Of a DNA stretch of 64,000 nucleotides, positions 43,728 to 51,910 are shown piece after piece; positions within the stretch are counted from its first letter, which is position 1, and each line of letters begins with the position of its first letter. Origin of the DNA: Gottfriedia endophytica (GTDB lineage Bacteria > Bacillota > Bacilli > Bacillales > Bacillaceae_G). Both the position numbers and the translations under genes were made by a program. A model generated the notes under the pieces. It did no database searches and was not told the DNA's origin. It saw only the letters and a list, made by a program, of their open reading frames with translations. The DNA is taken from positions 32,382-96,381 of the forward strand of contig NZ_JAGIYQ010000014.1 in the NCBI RefSeq assembly GCF_017814275.1. Reading direction: 5' to 3'.

Positions 43728-44115
43728 AACAACACTCCTTATAAGTATTATATCTAGTTATGAATTATTCGCAATCTTGTCTGTTAAGTGGAAATGGGAA
43801 ACACGGCCATTATTCTTTTAAATCAAGCACTAAAATTTTAAAAATATAGAATATTGCGTGACTTCAAGTTGTTATTGCTTAATTCAATATGTTGAAATAT
43901 AATTTAGTTGAAATAAATTAGACAACAATGTATACCACAATCTTATGTAGTATTATTTTCATCGTCTTGTACTTGTTGTTTTTGTTCTAATTTGTAAACG
44001 AATACAGTTTAAGAATGAAAGGATTGTACAGAATACTTGAATGTGAAAGGCGTAAGAATATTAGTTGGATTATAGTTTTTGATAGTTAAAAGAATAGAAA
44101 TGGAGAGATAATAAT
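43728..44115. other. Divergent regulatory gap between gntR and deoD
   Basis: AT-rich, no gene. A partial dyad TTATAAGTATTATA lies next to the gntR start. A GGAGAG Shine-Dalgarno precedes deoD. I see no certain operator. Confidence 0.4.
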
Positions 44116-44826
44116 ATGACAACACCACATAATACGGCAAAATTTGGAGAAATTGCAAAAACAGTATTAATGCCAGGAGATCCACTACGAGCGAAATATA
44201 TTGCGGAAACATATCTAGAAAATCCAGTGCAGTTTAATAATATACGTAATATGTTTGGCTATACAGGAACTTATAAAGGGAAACAAATATCTGTAATGGG
44301 TTCTGGTATGGGAATGGCAAGTATAGGAATTTATTCATACGAATTATATAAGTTTTATGATGTAGAAAATATTATCCGTATTGGTAGCGCTGGAGCTTAT
44401 ACTGAAGAACTGAATTTACATGATATTGTGCTTGTAGATAGTGCTTGGAGTCAATCAACATTTGCAAAGACTCAAGCAGGCGTAGAAGGCGATATTCAGT
44501 ACCCTAATGAGTTATTAACGAACAAAATTGAAGATACTGCAAAGCAAATTAATATTCCTATTATTAAAGGAAGAATACATTCGAGTGATGTATTTTATTA
44601 TGAAAGTTCAGTTCCGAACTATGTTGATTTTTATAATGACCATAAGTGTATTTGTACAGAAATGGAAAGCTATGCATTATTCCATAATGCGAAAGTATTA
44701 GGTAAAAAAGCAGCTTGTCTAGTTACTATTGGAGATTCTTTAGTTACTCATGAAGAACTTAGTGCTGAAGCAAGAGAAACTTCATTCGATAAAATGATGA
44801 ATCTTGCATTAGAGGCATGCTTGTAA
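44116..44826 (+). CDS. deoD: Purine nucleoside phosphorylase DeoD-type
   Basis: The 236-residue protein has VLMPGDPLRAKYIAETYL, GSGMGMASIGIYSYEL, RIGSAGAY and CTEMESYALF, and the catalytic Asp in TIGDSLVTHEEL. It splits purine (deoxy)nucleosides into base and ribose-1-phosphate. Sequence is somewhat unlike the usual B. subtilis enzyme (for example KTQAGVEGDIQYP), so it may be an acquired paralogue. Confidence 0.9.
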   Translation: MTTPHNTAKFGEIAKTVLMPGDPLRAKYIAETYLENPVQFNNIRNMFGYTGTYKGKQISVMGSGMGMASIGIYSYELYKFYDVENIIRIGSAGAYTEELNLHDIVLVDSAWSQSTFAKTQAGVEGDIQYPNELLTNKIEDTAKQINIPIIKGRIHSSDVFYYESSVPNYVDFYNDHKCICTEMESYALFHNAKVLGKKAACLVTIGDSLVTHEELSAEARETSFDKMMNLALEACL

Positions 44827-44850
44827 GGTGTAGATATTTTGAAATTTGTA

Positions 44851-44887
44851 TTTATCTCTTTTATAATGAAAATATAAAAGAGATAAA
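44851..44887 (+). terminator. Long hairpin after deoD
   Basis: The perfect 15-bp arms TTTATCTCTTTTATA and TATAAAAGAGATAAA enclose 7 nt. No T-tract follows directly on the plus strand, so termination is likely but not certain. Confidence 0.5.
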
Positions 44888-44914
44888 TACACTAGAGTCA
44901 CAATAATTTGTTAT

Positions 44915-45033
44915 TATTTTATACACAAACTCACACCTGATTGTGTGTGGCGGAATTTTGTAGAGGTTTCACTCTGTTTCGTTCGCCCGTTGTCCTGAAC
45001 TGGACAACGGGCGTTTTTTATTTATAAAGGAGG
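44915..45033 (+). promoter_or_regulatory. Structured leader with terminator before the EamA transporter gene (possible riboswitch/attenuator)
   Basis: A strong terminator (CGCCCGTTGTCC/GGACAACGGGCG, 44984-45013, then seven-base T-rich tail) ends about 22 nt before the start codon. Upstream, GGCGGAA (near 44949) can pair with TTCGCC (44982-44987), which would break the terminator stem. An ACACA/TGTGT hairpin lies further 5'. I recognise no known riboswitch class. Confidence 0.5.
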
Positions 45034-45040
45034 ATTTTTT

Positions 45041-45943
45041 ATGGAGAAATTTAAGTTTTCATTATTAGTTTTATTTGGTGCCTGCAGCTATGGCGTACTT
45101 TCAACAATTTTCAAGCTCGGCTTTAGGAATGGTTTTTCTGCGTTTGAGCTATTAGGAGGACAATATGTATTTGGCTGGATCGGAATATTACTAATCGTTC
45201 TTCTTTTCTCACGTCATAAAATGTCAATAAAACAAGTACTTTCATTATTAGCTGTCGGAACAACAATGAGCATGACCAGTATTTTCTATGCAATCTCTGT
45301 AGAAGAATTACCAGCTTCGATTGCTGTTGTTTTACTCTTTCAATTTACATGGATTGGAGTAACCATTGAAGCAATTGCAAATCGAACATTTCCAAGCCGT
45401 GAAAAGATAATATCAATTATTATTTTATTTGTCGGAACTCTATTGGCAGGTGGGGTGTTTGAAGGATTTGGACAAAACTTCTCTACAAAAGGTATCATTT
45501 TTGGACTATTAGCCGCTGTTTCTTTTTCCTTTTATATTTTTGCAAGCGGCCGCGTTGCTACAAATGTACCACCATATACGAAAAGCTTTCTGATGACAAC
45601 AAGTGCTACGTTTATCGTTTGCTTATTTTTTCCACCAGCCTTCTTAATTAATGGTGCCTTGCAAGCTGGATTATGGAAATATGCACTCTTCCTTGGATTC
45701 TTCGGTGTTGTTGTACCGGTCATTTGCTTCTCTATTGGTGTCCCAAAAGTAGGAACAGGACTAGGAACAATTTTAGGTGCTGCTGAGCTCCCAACAGCAA
45801 TCATTGCTTCTATTACACTCGCTCATGAAGTCGTATCACCATTACAATGGCTCGGCATTGTTTGCATATTACTTGGTATTTTCGCACCGCAATTTCTTAC
45901 TGCAAGAAAAGATAAAAAACGTAACATAGAACTCAGCGCCTAA
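45041..45943 (+). CDS. EamA/DMT superfamily transporter
   Basis: The 300-residue protein has ten predicted membrane helices in two EamA repeats (e.g. LLVLFGACSYGVLSTIFKLG, ASIAVVLLFQFTWIGVTIEA, GIIFGLLAAVSFSFYIFASG, WLGIVCILLGIFAPQFL). Such proteins export or import metabolites; the substrate is not visible. AAAGGAGG precedes the ATG. Expression is probably controlled by the terminator in its leader. Confidence 0.9.
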   Translation: MEKFKFSLLVLFGACSYGVLSTIFKLGFRNGFSAFELLGGQYVFGWIGILLIVLLFSRHKMSIKQVLSLLAVGTTMSMTSIFYAISVEELPASIAVVLLFQFTWIGVTIEAIANRTFPSREKIISIIILFVGTLLAGGVFEGFGQNFSTKGIIFGLLAAVSFSFYIFASGRVATNVPPYTKSFLMTTSATFIVCLFFPPAFLINGALQAGLWKYALFLGFFGVVVPVICFSIGVPKVGTGLGTILGAAELPTAIIASITLAHEVVSPLQWLGIVCILLGIFAPQFLTARKDKKRNIELSA

Positions 45944-45961
45944 AAAAAGACCGTCAACAGC

Positions 45962-46066
45962 TGAACTGCACCCCAATTGTTAGACACAGTCTAACAATTG
46001 GAGGTGCAATTTTTTATGGCTAAATTTTCTTCAAAAGAAAAATTACGAGCAGTGAGACAGTATTAG
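45962..46066 (+). mobile_element. IS3-family (IS150-like) left-end remnant
   Basis: The IS end TGAACTGCACCCCAATTG is followed by a start region encoding MAKFSSKEKLRAVRQY and then a TAG, the typical OrfA N-terminus of IS150-group elements. The rest of the transposase is missing. The inverted repeat 45967-46007 (TGCACC..TCTAAC..GGTGCA) may act as terminator for the transporter gene. Confidence 0.75.
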
Positions 46067-46082
46067 TCGTTTCCCCTCTTAC

Positions 46083-46182
46083 CTTATTGAACTAAACTGC
46101 CATATAGTTGAATAAGAACGTAATCAAAACTGTTAAGTTATGACACTTTCGATGTACAAAAAAGAGGTCAAACATGACCTCT
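46083..46182 (+). repeat. Repeat module 8 (P2 - AAGTTATGACACT - hairpin)
   Basis: P2 (46083-46116; CTTATTGAACTA and TAGTTGAATAAG arms around CTGCC) is followed by AAGTTATGACACT (46135-46147), shared with module 1, and a hairpin AGAGGTCA/TGACCTCT (46163-46182). No P1 is found here. It marks the far end of the array against the prophage. Confidence 0.75.
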
Positions 46183-46188
46183 CACTTC

Positions 46189-46212
46189 AAAAGCACCTCT
46201 TCAGGTGCTTTT
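46189..46212 (-). terminator. Terminator between the array and the prophage genes
   Basis: AAAAGCACCT and AGGTGCTTTT arms with a 4-nt loop have T-tracts on both strands. It can end the leftward replication/transfer genes. Confidence 0.75.
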
Positions 46213-46393
46213 TTAATTCATATCAAAAAACGAATGATTTCACTAATAATAGTGTCTGAGATTCCTAATAAGAAGATTAATACTACACAACCAGCACCCT
46301 TTGGTTCTGGTTATCTTTTCAAATTTCCGGAGGTTTGACATTTGCACAAGTACCATTTGTTAATTGTTACTCTATAGCATTCCCAAGCGTCTT

Positions 46394-46993
46394 TTAAATT
46401 TGCATCGCGCTTAATTGATGTAACTCTTTTGCTGATTTATATTGATAAATTTCTAAAAATGAATTTATTTCGTAAGAGGTCTGCGTAAAGATAGCAATTG
46501 CAGGGAAGAAAGGTTCGTCTGGTTGCCACGGAAATTTACGCCATTCATTCGAGTAGTAGTAATTTTCATAACGCTCTATTTTCTCTTGCATTGTCTTAAC
46601 GTTATACTGTGTTAATTGTATTTCAACGAAATAAGGTGAGTTATTGTAAATCATAAATGCGTCCGGCTCTACCGTCCCTTTCGGACCTAATTTCGGCTCT
46701 ACTTCAAACGAGTTAATATAGTGGCTTAAGCTGAAGTAAACCCGAGCAATCCCTAGATAGTGCGGAATTTTCTGAGACGTTTCTTTTATCGTTGAGGGAT
46801 TTGGAAAGTAGACTGCGGGACTGTGTCGTTTAGACTGTTTGATGTGTCCCCTATCTCTTAATCTTCTTAATACTTGATTACAATTCGATACTGCACTTTT
46901 CTTATCTTTAAAAAATAACAAAATTAAATCATCACGGCTTAAGCATTTGAAAAATTCGAGTGTATTAACAATTTCTTGATCACGTTCTATCAT
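46394..46993 (-). CDS. Replication-relaxation family protein
   Basis: The 199-residue protein has a winged-helix start (RDDLILLFFKDKKSAVSNCN, VLRRLRDRGHIKQSKR) and a nuclease-like part with LGPKGTVEPDAFMIYNNSPY and FVEIQLTQYN. This matches the Replic_Relax family found in plasmids and integrative elements of firmicutes. It overlaps the FtsK-like gene by 4 nt. A role in element replication or mobilisation is inferred; it is shorter than MOB-L relaxases such as that of pLS20. Confidence 0.75.
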   Translation of the reverse strand: MIERDQEIVNTLEFFKCLSRDDLILLFFKDKKSAVSNCNQVLRRLRDRGHIKQSKRHSPAVYFPNPSTIKETSQKIPHYLGIARVYFSLSHYINSFEVEPKLGPKGTVEPDAFMIYNNSPYFVEIQLTQYNVKTMQEKIERYENYYYSNEWRKFPWQPDEPFFPAIAIFTQTSYEINSFLEIYQYKSAKELHQLSAMQI

Positions 46994-48201
46994 TTGAAAT
47001 CACTCCAAACGATAACTTTCGATTTTTTTATCTTATTAGTTGATACTTTCTTTGCAGACTTTAAAGGAATTTCGAATTCTACCTTCTTTTCTGCTATTTC
47101 TTCATTTGGTAATTTGTAAGGTTCTAGGATAGATTTTGCATGTTCAACTTTAAGTAAGGGTACTTTTACGTCAATTATTCCTTTTGTAGTTTTAGCTTTC
47201 ATATGGCCCGAAGTAGTTAAGGTTTCACAACCTTCAGTATCAATAATAATTCGGCTATTTGTACCATCTTGTACTCTTCCACCTATACGTACAGTTAAGT
47301 GTACTTTAAGCTCTCCTTCTAAAATCTTAGCTGATGGTCTTTGAGTAGATAAAATTACAAATACTCCTAATGCACGCCCTATCGCAGCAATTTGTTGTAA
47401 CAGATCATATATCAATTTATCATCTATTAATGAAAATTCATCTATGAATATAGTGATAAAAGGCGGTCTTATTTCTTTTGGTAATTCATTAACATGAGAT
47501 ACTTCGTATTGTTCTAATAGGTCACCTCTTAATCCCATTTCCTTTTTTAGTTCATTAAAGCAAGATTTTATTTTAGATTTTTCGTGAGTTACGATTTTTA
47601 CTTGCGGTATTCGCTTATATAAGAAGAACTCAGATTTTTTCATGTCAAACATATACATTTGTAATTCATTAACACTTTTTGAGAGTAGAAGTGTCGTTAC
47701 AATCGTACGTAATAATACGGATTTACCACTACCAGTTTCTCCTGCGATTAATAAATGAGGTTGCTCGACCATATCATACGAAAAACTGCCGCCTCTAGCA
47801 GTAATGCCGACGTATATCGGCAAATCATATTTCATTATTTCGCTATATATATTTTCATAGTTATATATTATCGTTTCCTTAAACGGATTTATTGACATCA
47901 CATACAGGATAAATGTCTTTGCCGAAACTCGTTTAAGTTCTACATTCTCACCGAAACTTTGATTGAAAACCCACGATTTTTTTGCCACGTCTTCTGGATT
48001 AAATCCGCGAGGTAAATTTAAAACTGCTTCTAAACAATTAACGGATAAACCTATTCGGACAATCGTAGGATAAACGATCGTTTCACCGTACTTATGTGAA
48101 ATTTCACCGAGCCTAAAACATCTTTTTATCTCATTTTCGAACTCATTTTTTAAAATCCATTCTCTGTATCTACTATATAAATCCATCAAGCAGTCTTTCA
48201 T
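46990..48201 (-). CDS. FtsK/SpoIIIE-domain DNA translocase
   Basis: The 403-residue protein has Walker A GETGSGKS (154-161), Walker B IFIDEF (251-256) and STQRPSAKI, the FtsK/SpoIIIE core. There are no clear membrane helices, so it resembles plasmid/ICE TcpA-like or phage-plasmid translocases. It is coupled to the replication-relaxation gene, suggesting transfer or maintenance of the element. Confidence 0.88.
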   Translation of the reverse strand: MKDCLMDLYSRYREWILKNEFENEIKRCFRLGEISHKYGETIVYPTIVRIGLSVNCLEAVLNLPRGFNPEDVAKKSWVFNQSFGENVELKRVSAKTFILYVMSINPFKETIIYNYENIYSEIMKYDLPIYVGITARGGSFSYDMVEQPHLLIAGETGSGKSVLLRTIVTTLLLSKSVNELQMYMFDMKKSEFFLYKRIPQVKIVTHEKSKIKSCFNELKKEMGLRGDLLEQYEVSHVNELPKEIRPPFITIFIDEFSLIDDKLIYDLLQQIAAIGRALGVFVILSTQRPSAKILEGELKVHLTVRIGGRVQDGTNSRIIIDTEGCETLTTSGHMKAKTTKGIIDVKVPLLKVEHAKSILEPYKLPNEEIAEKKVEFEIPLKSAKKVSTNKIKKSKVIVWSDFK

Positions 48202-48321
48202 TATATAACACTCCCTTTTATCCTTCTGTTTTTATATTCCTTATCATCTTCTCTTTTCCCACCCCTTCTAATTACATAATTTAAAATTAGTGTTGTACCA
48301 ATGCTTTAAAGTGTTAATAGT

Positions 48322-48375
48322 TAACTATCGATAGTTATTCAGCTAGTTAACATATTTTTAAAATTGGTTAACTAT
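48322..48375. promoter_or_regulatory. Palindromic operator cluster
   Basis: TAACTATCGATAGTTA (48322-48337) is a perfect 16-bp palindrome. TAGTTAAC and GGTTAACTA half-sites follow at about 48344-48350 and 48366-48375. It lies between the divergent FtsK-like gene and the small HTH gene, so the latter may bind here. Confidence 0.5.
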
Positions 48376-48473
48376 ATTTCTTAATTAATGATATGTGCCT
48401 AGTTAATTAATATTGCATGTCCACTTAAAAAAGGAGTTTGCCCTTTTTAAAAGAATTTTTAAGTGAGGTGGTT

Positions 48474-48674
48474 ATGTTGGTAATTTCAAGACTAAAAGAA
48501 ATTTTAGATAAAAAAGGAATAAAATATTCTCACATCGCTAAGAAAGTAAAGATCAGTAATACGACAATGAGTTCATTAATAAATAACCAATCAATTCCTT
48601 CATATAAGACTGCTTATTATATTTCGAAAGAATTAAATATGAAGATGGAAGATATATGGTATTTTGAGGAATAG
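48474..48674 (+). CDS. Small XRE/Cro-like DNA-binding protein
   Basis: The 66-residue protein is one helix-turn-helix domain: ISRLKEILDKKGIKYSHIAK followed by VKISNTTMSSLINNQSIPS and a YGVxx-like end. GAGGTGG precedes the ATG at 48474 (a TTG at 48477 is also possible). It is divergent from the FtsK-like gene and probably regulates it. Confidence 0.8.
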   Translation: MLVISRLKEILDKKGIKYSHIAKKVKISNTTMSSLINNQSIPSYKTAYYISKELNMKMEDIWYFEE

Positions 48675-48774
48675 TACGAAGATACTTTTTTTGATAAACC
48701 CCTTTTAACTTTTGTTGGTTATTAAAAATAAGATAAGAAACTTTAGAGAATTTGAAAGGACCTAGGCTTACACA

Positions 48775-49006
48775 GGCTATCAGAATATAGTTCAAATCAT
48801 GCACGTACAACTGGAGATTTTGGAGATCATTTGGTTCTCTACTGTCTATCTAAAAAAGGATATGAATGCGTACACTAAGACATGTAGGCGTAGTTCTAAT
48901 CGCCAGTAAAGACGGTAAAAGGATGGGTATATCCGTCAAAAGTAGAAGTAGAAAAGAAGGAATAAAAGATACTAGACTGACAATGACCAAGCGCTTTTGT
49001 TTTTGA
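48775..49006 (+). pseudogene. Broken phage-type gene (ISVKSRSR nuclease-like protein)
   Basis: Plus-strand reading gives RLSEYSSNHARTTGDFGDH, LVLYCLSKKGYECVH and a stop, then in another frame VGVVLIASKDGKRMGISVK and SRSRKEGIKDTRLTMTKRF. The joined sequence resembles a family of restriction-nuclease-fold phage proteins with a conserved ISVKSRSR stretch. A frameshift plus stops near 48875 inactivates it. Confidence 0.5.
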
Positions 49007-49019
49007 CCAAATGGTGACA
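49003..49019 (+). repeat. TTGACCA-type paired motif, copy 3
   Basis: TTGACCAAATGGTGACA resembles the GTGACCA pair behind the integrase at 54025 and at 31629. Confidence 0.35.
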
Positions 49020-49232
49020 ATAAAAGTGGTACTACTCCTCTTTAAGTTATAGAGGAGATTTACAAAACAAGTGCAAAATCCTCCGAAGACTGGTCCATTC
49101 TAAAGTTTGAAGACAACCCTCGAACCATAGTATATGAACTTAAATAGCAAAACCAGTAGTTTACAGCTAATAAAAAATAAGCAGACAAAATGCCACGAAT
49201 TTTCTCGGGGCATTTTGTTTGACATAGTTTAC

Positions 49233-49496
49233 TCATGGGAGTTTATCCAATTTATAATAACTCTCCCACTCTTCAGGCGGCCTTGGGATTGAATGAATAA
49301 TAAAAATCCCTTCTTCATTATATTTTTGTTTAAATATTAAAAAATTCTCCAGGTTTCCTACAAATAATAATTGTTGGCCCTCTGTTACTCTTACAAGATC
49401 AACTTTCAGGTCCTTATAACAGATAAAATATCTCATTTTTTTCTGGTCATTAATTGAAACTGCCTTTTCCACTTTTTTGAGACGATTCTTCAACAT
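49233..49496 (-). CDS. Hypothetical prophage protein
   Basis: The 87-residue protein (begins MLKNRLKKVEKAVSINDQKK) has a basic helical start and a beta-rich remainder ending EEWESYYKLDKLP. I do not recognise it. GGAGTGATGGGG precedes the start. It is the last gene of the leftward early operon before the decayed stretch. Confidence 0.55.
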   Translation of the reverse strand: MLKNRLKKVEKAVSINDQKKMRYFICYKDLKVDLVRVTEGQQLLFVGNLENFLIFKQKYNEEGIFIIHSIPRPPEEWESYYKLDKLP

Positions 49497-49548
49497 TACC
49501 CCATCACTCCCATATGTTAAACCTTCAATTAATATAGATTTATGATTA

Positions 49549-49935
49549 TTATTTTAGCGAATCATCCAGTCTTTTTTCTAAATCATCCATTTTTGAAGCT
49601 AATTCTTCAAGTTCATAAGCCTTAAATGCCATTTCCAGTACAGTTTTAGAAGCTGTAACTCTGCTACTAGAAGAAGCTTCCTTGTCATCCATCACTTCTT
49701 CTAATGTTTCAGCAGCCTTAGTTGTACCAGTCTGTAACCTCGCTATCGTTTGCGATAAAGCCTGTTTTCTAACACTACGATATTCTTTATTGAATCCTTC
49801 TTCCTGTAACCAACGATAAAGTGTTGTTTCACCAATTCCTGCCGCTCTAGCTGCACGTGTGATTGTTGGTTCATTAATTAATGCTATAATAGCCTTTTCC
49901 TGTTTAGCATCTAAAATGGAGTATTTTTCTTTCAT
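49549..49935 (-). CDS. phBC6A51-type helix-turn-helix protein
   Basis: The 128-residue protein has a helix-turn-helix (TITRAARAAGIGETTLYRWL, 24-43) followed by a long helix and an acidic coiled-coil tail (LEELASKMDDLEKRLDD). This resembles small prophage HTH proteins related to terminase small subunits. No large terminase follows, so packaging is not supported and a regulatory role is equally possible. Confidence 0.7.
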   Translation of the reverse strand: MKEKYSILDAKQEKAIIALINEPTITRAARAAGIGETTLYRWLQEEGFNKEYRSVRKQALSQTIARLQTGTTKAAETLEEVMDDKEASSSSRVTASKTVLEMAFKAYELEELASKMDDLEKRLDDSLK

Positions 49936-50040
49936 ATCCTACCACTTCCTTTCATTTTTAAAAAACTGAATTTTCTAACGATATTATCCAAATATCATCA
50001 TTTGTTAGAACAACCAATTGGAACATCTTAGATATGAGAC

Positions 50041-50880
50041 CTAAAATGGCATTCCTGAAATTCTTTTATCCTGTGTTTCTTTAAAAAGAATAAATTCTGG
50101 TTTTTTTAACAAACGGGATACAAGCTTTTTATCATACATTGTAAATAATATGTTACTGCTTAAATTTGTTGTGCTAATCGTTACTTTATCTTGCCGTGCA
50201 CTGGTCACTGCATATAAAATTCTCTGAACAAAATCGGTTGCAGTTTTACCAGTTTCAATGGCACCTGTTTCAGCCCCTATATCATCCAATACTAAGTAAT
50301 CAACCTCTGAGAGTAATTTTACAAAATACTGTTCTGTAAATTTACTTTGCTTATTGTTAAATGAATCTTTAATTAGTCTGATCATCTCTTCCACATTTAC
50401 GAAGAGACAAGTTACTCCTGCACCAGATTCATTAAGTGCTTTAAGCAGTGAATAAGCTAAATGGCTTTTTCCAGCTCCTGGATTCCCTTGAAGTAATACA
50501 TTGAAAACTTCTCCCTTTTTTAATCGCTCTAGTACTTGTAAACAATTTTTTTTATTCTTTCGTTCTTCTAGTGTTTCAGTTTTGTAATTCTCAAATGTTG
50601 CCCCTAGAATCGTTTTATCAGTAAGAATACTATGATTCTTAAAAATATTGTAAGTTTTACTATTAGAGTCTTTATTAAATTGTTGTTGAACTTCATCCTC
50701 TAGTTTTTCATTTATACGATTTAACTCACATCGAGGGCAGCATTCTTTCCCACCCAGCATCATCATTTGAGATAACTTTACATGTTTCTCCCCATTTTTT
50801 ATGTAACAGTGATTGTTGCAGTATTTAGAAATCAAGACCATATTGTTCTGCATAACTTTTGGTATTTTGATAAGTTCCAT
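50041..50880 (-). CDS. DnaC/DnaI-like helicase loader ATPase
   Basis: The 279-residue protein has a zinc-like N-terminus (C21, C25, C48, C51), Walker A GNPGAGKS (132-139), Walker B VLDDIG (D199, D200) and a sensor stretch VTISTTNL. It loads the replicative helicase at the element origin together with the DnaD-like protein. I chose the ATG at 50880 behind GGGGGAGGAAG. It overlaps the upstream gene by 56 nt. Confidence 0.88.
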   Translation of the reverse strand: MELIKIPKVMQNNMVLISKYCNNHCYIKNGEKHVKLSQMMMLGGKECCPRCELNRINEKLEDEVQQQFNKDSNSKTYNIFKNHSILTDKTILGATFENYKTETLEERKNKKNCLQVLERLKKGEVFNVLLQGNPGAGKSHLAYSLLKALNESGAGVTCLFVNVEEMIRLIKDSFNNKQSKFTEQYFVKLLSEVDYLVLDDIGAETGAIETGKTATDFVQRILYAVTSARQDKVTISTTNLSSNILFTMYDKKLVSRLLKKPEFILFKETQDKRISGMPF

Positions 50881-51559
50881 TACTTCCTCCCCCAATTTCA
50901 AACCCATCTATGAAAGACTCATTATTTAAAAATGTAGATGGGTGCTTTATGTATTGCTTGTCCTTCCCATGGACTTCTTTAGCATATTTCTTTGTTCCAG
51001 CCATTATCGTTTCAAATGAATGGTTTTTAATCGCTATCTTAAATGATTTAAATGCTTTCTTCTTTTCGATTTTCCTAGGATATTCATTCCAGAATTGTTC
51101 AAATTGATCAGAATAGCTATTTTTCTTTTCATTTTCTTCATTTTTTAAATTCTTCTCATTCTTGTTTGTGTGTTTCTGTGCATTATCCTCATCGTCAGTA
51201 TGATTGAAATGTGTCGTTCTTGAGCTTGCACTTGACTGGTAAACTTCATAATTAATAATCGTTATAGACGTCTTTTTTGTGTCGCTTTCTAGCACTATCA
51301 TGCCGTCGTTTTGCAATAATTTAAGAAAATTTGTTACTTTACTGTTTGACCAGCCCCATTTATCACTTAATTTACGAATAGAAGTTATTGTCTGACCTGC
51401 CTTAACTTCAACAAGTTCGTTACCTAATAAAAATTTATGATCTTTATGGTTAACATCAAGCAATAAATCAAACCATGCCTCAAACCGGGAATATACTCTT
51501 TTTTCTTCATATAACCAATGTCCTTTTATTTTTCGATGTATTTTGATCCATCCTTGCAT
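50825..51559 (-). CDS. DnaD-like phage replisome organiser
   Basis: The 244-residue protein begins MQGWIKIHRKIKGHWLYEEK, with a winged-helix domain to about 105 (GQTITSIRKLSDKWGWSNSK), a charged linker, and a C-terminal region with FEQFWNEYPRKIEKKKAFKS typical of phage replication proteins. It probably recognises the element origin and recruits the loader. The start at 51559 follows GGAGGTG. Confidence 0.82.
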   Translation of the reverse strand: MQGWIKIHRKIKGHWLYEEKRVYSRFEAWFDLLLDVNHKDHKFLLGNELVEVKAGQTITSIRKLSDKWGWSNSKVTNFLKLLQNDGMIVLESDTKKTSITIINYEVYQSSASSRTTHFNHTDDEDNAQKHTNKNEKNLKNEENEKKNSYSDQFEQFWNEYPRKIEKKKAFKSFKIAIKNHSFETIMAGTKKYAKEVHGKDKQYIKHPSTFLNNESFIDGFEIGGGSNGTYQNTKSYAEQYGLDF

Positions 51560-51589
51560 CCTTACACCTCCGATGGATTTCACCAAAAT

Positions 51590-51883
51590 TTATTTACTTA
51601 ATTCATTTTTATTAATGATGCTATTTCGCATCCATATATTCACGTCCTTACGATTCAATCGAATCACTTGCCCTCTCTGAAAATAAGGAATTTCTTTATT
51701 TACTATCAGGTTACGAACGGTAGGTATACTTACTTTTAAATACGCAGCAGTCTCTTTAATGGTTAAAATTTCTTCATCGATAATTTCCGACCTCATTTCC
51801 TCCATCATTTCAGTAACTACACCTTTTAAATCTTTTCGAGATATTATTAATGTTTCAATTGGTACTTCAATTTTAAAATTCAT
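51590..51883 (-). CDS. xis: Excisionase-like MerR-type HTH protein
   Basis: The 97-residue protein has a DNA-binding domain of the excisionase type: LTIKETAAYLKVSIPTVRNL, then FQRGQVIRLNRKDVNIWM. It would direct the integrase toward excision. It lies in the leftward early operon, so excision would follow induction. AAAAGGAG precedes the ATG. Confidence 0.8.
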   Translation of the reverse strand: MNFKIEVPIETLIISRKDLKGVVTEMMEEMRSEIIDEEILTIKETAAYLKVSIPTVRNLIVNKEIPYFQRGQVIRLNRKDVNIWMRNSIINKNELSK

Positions 51884-51910
51884 TTTCTTTCTCCTTTTAT
51901 TAAAGTTGAC

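Noticed and set aside
44915..45033. Known riboswitch or T-box in the EamA leader
   Set aside because: No T-box AGGGTGG motif and no TPP, purine, preQ1, ZTP or THF signature was seen; left as unassigned leader.
46394..46993. MOB-L relaxase of pLS20 type
   Set aside because: The family resemblance is there, but at 199 residues it is much shorter and no oriT could be identified, so only the family name is given.
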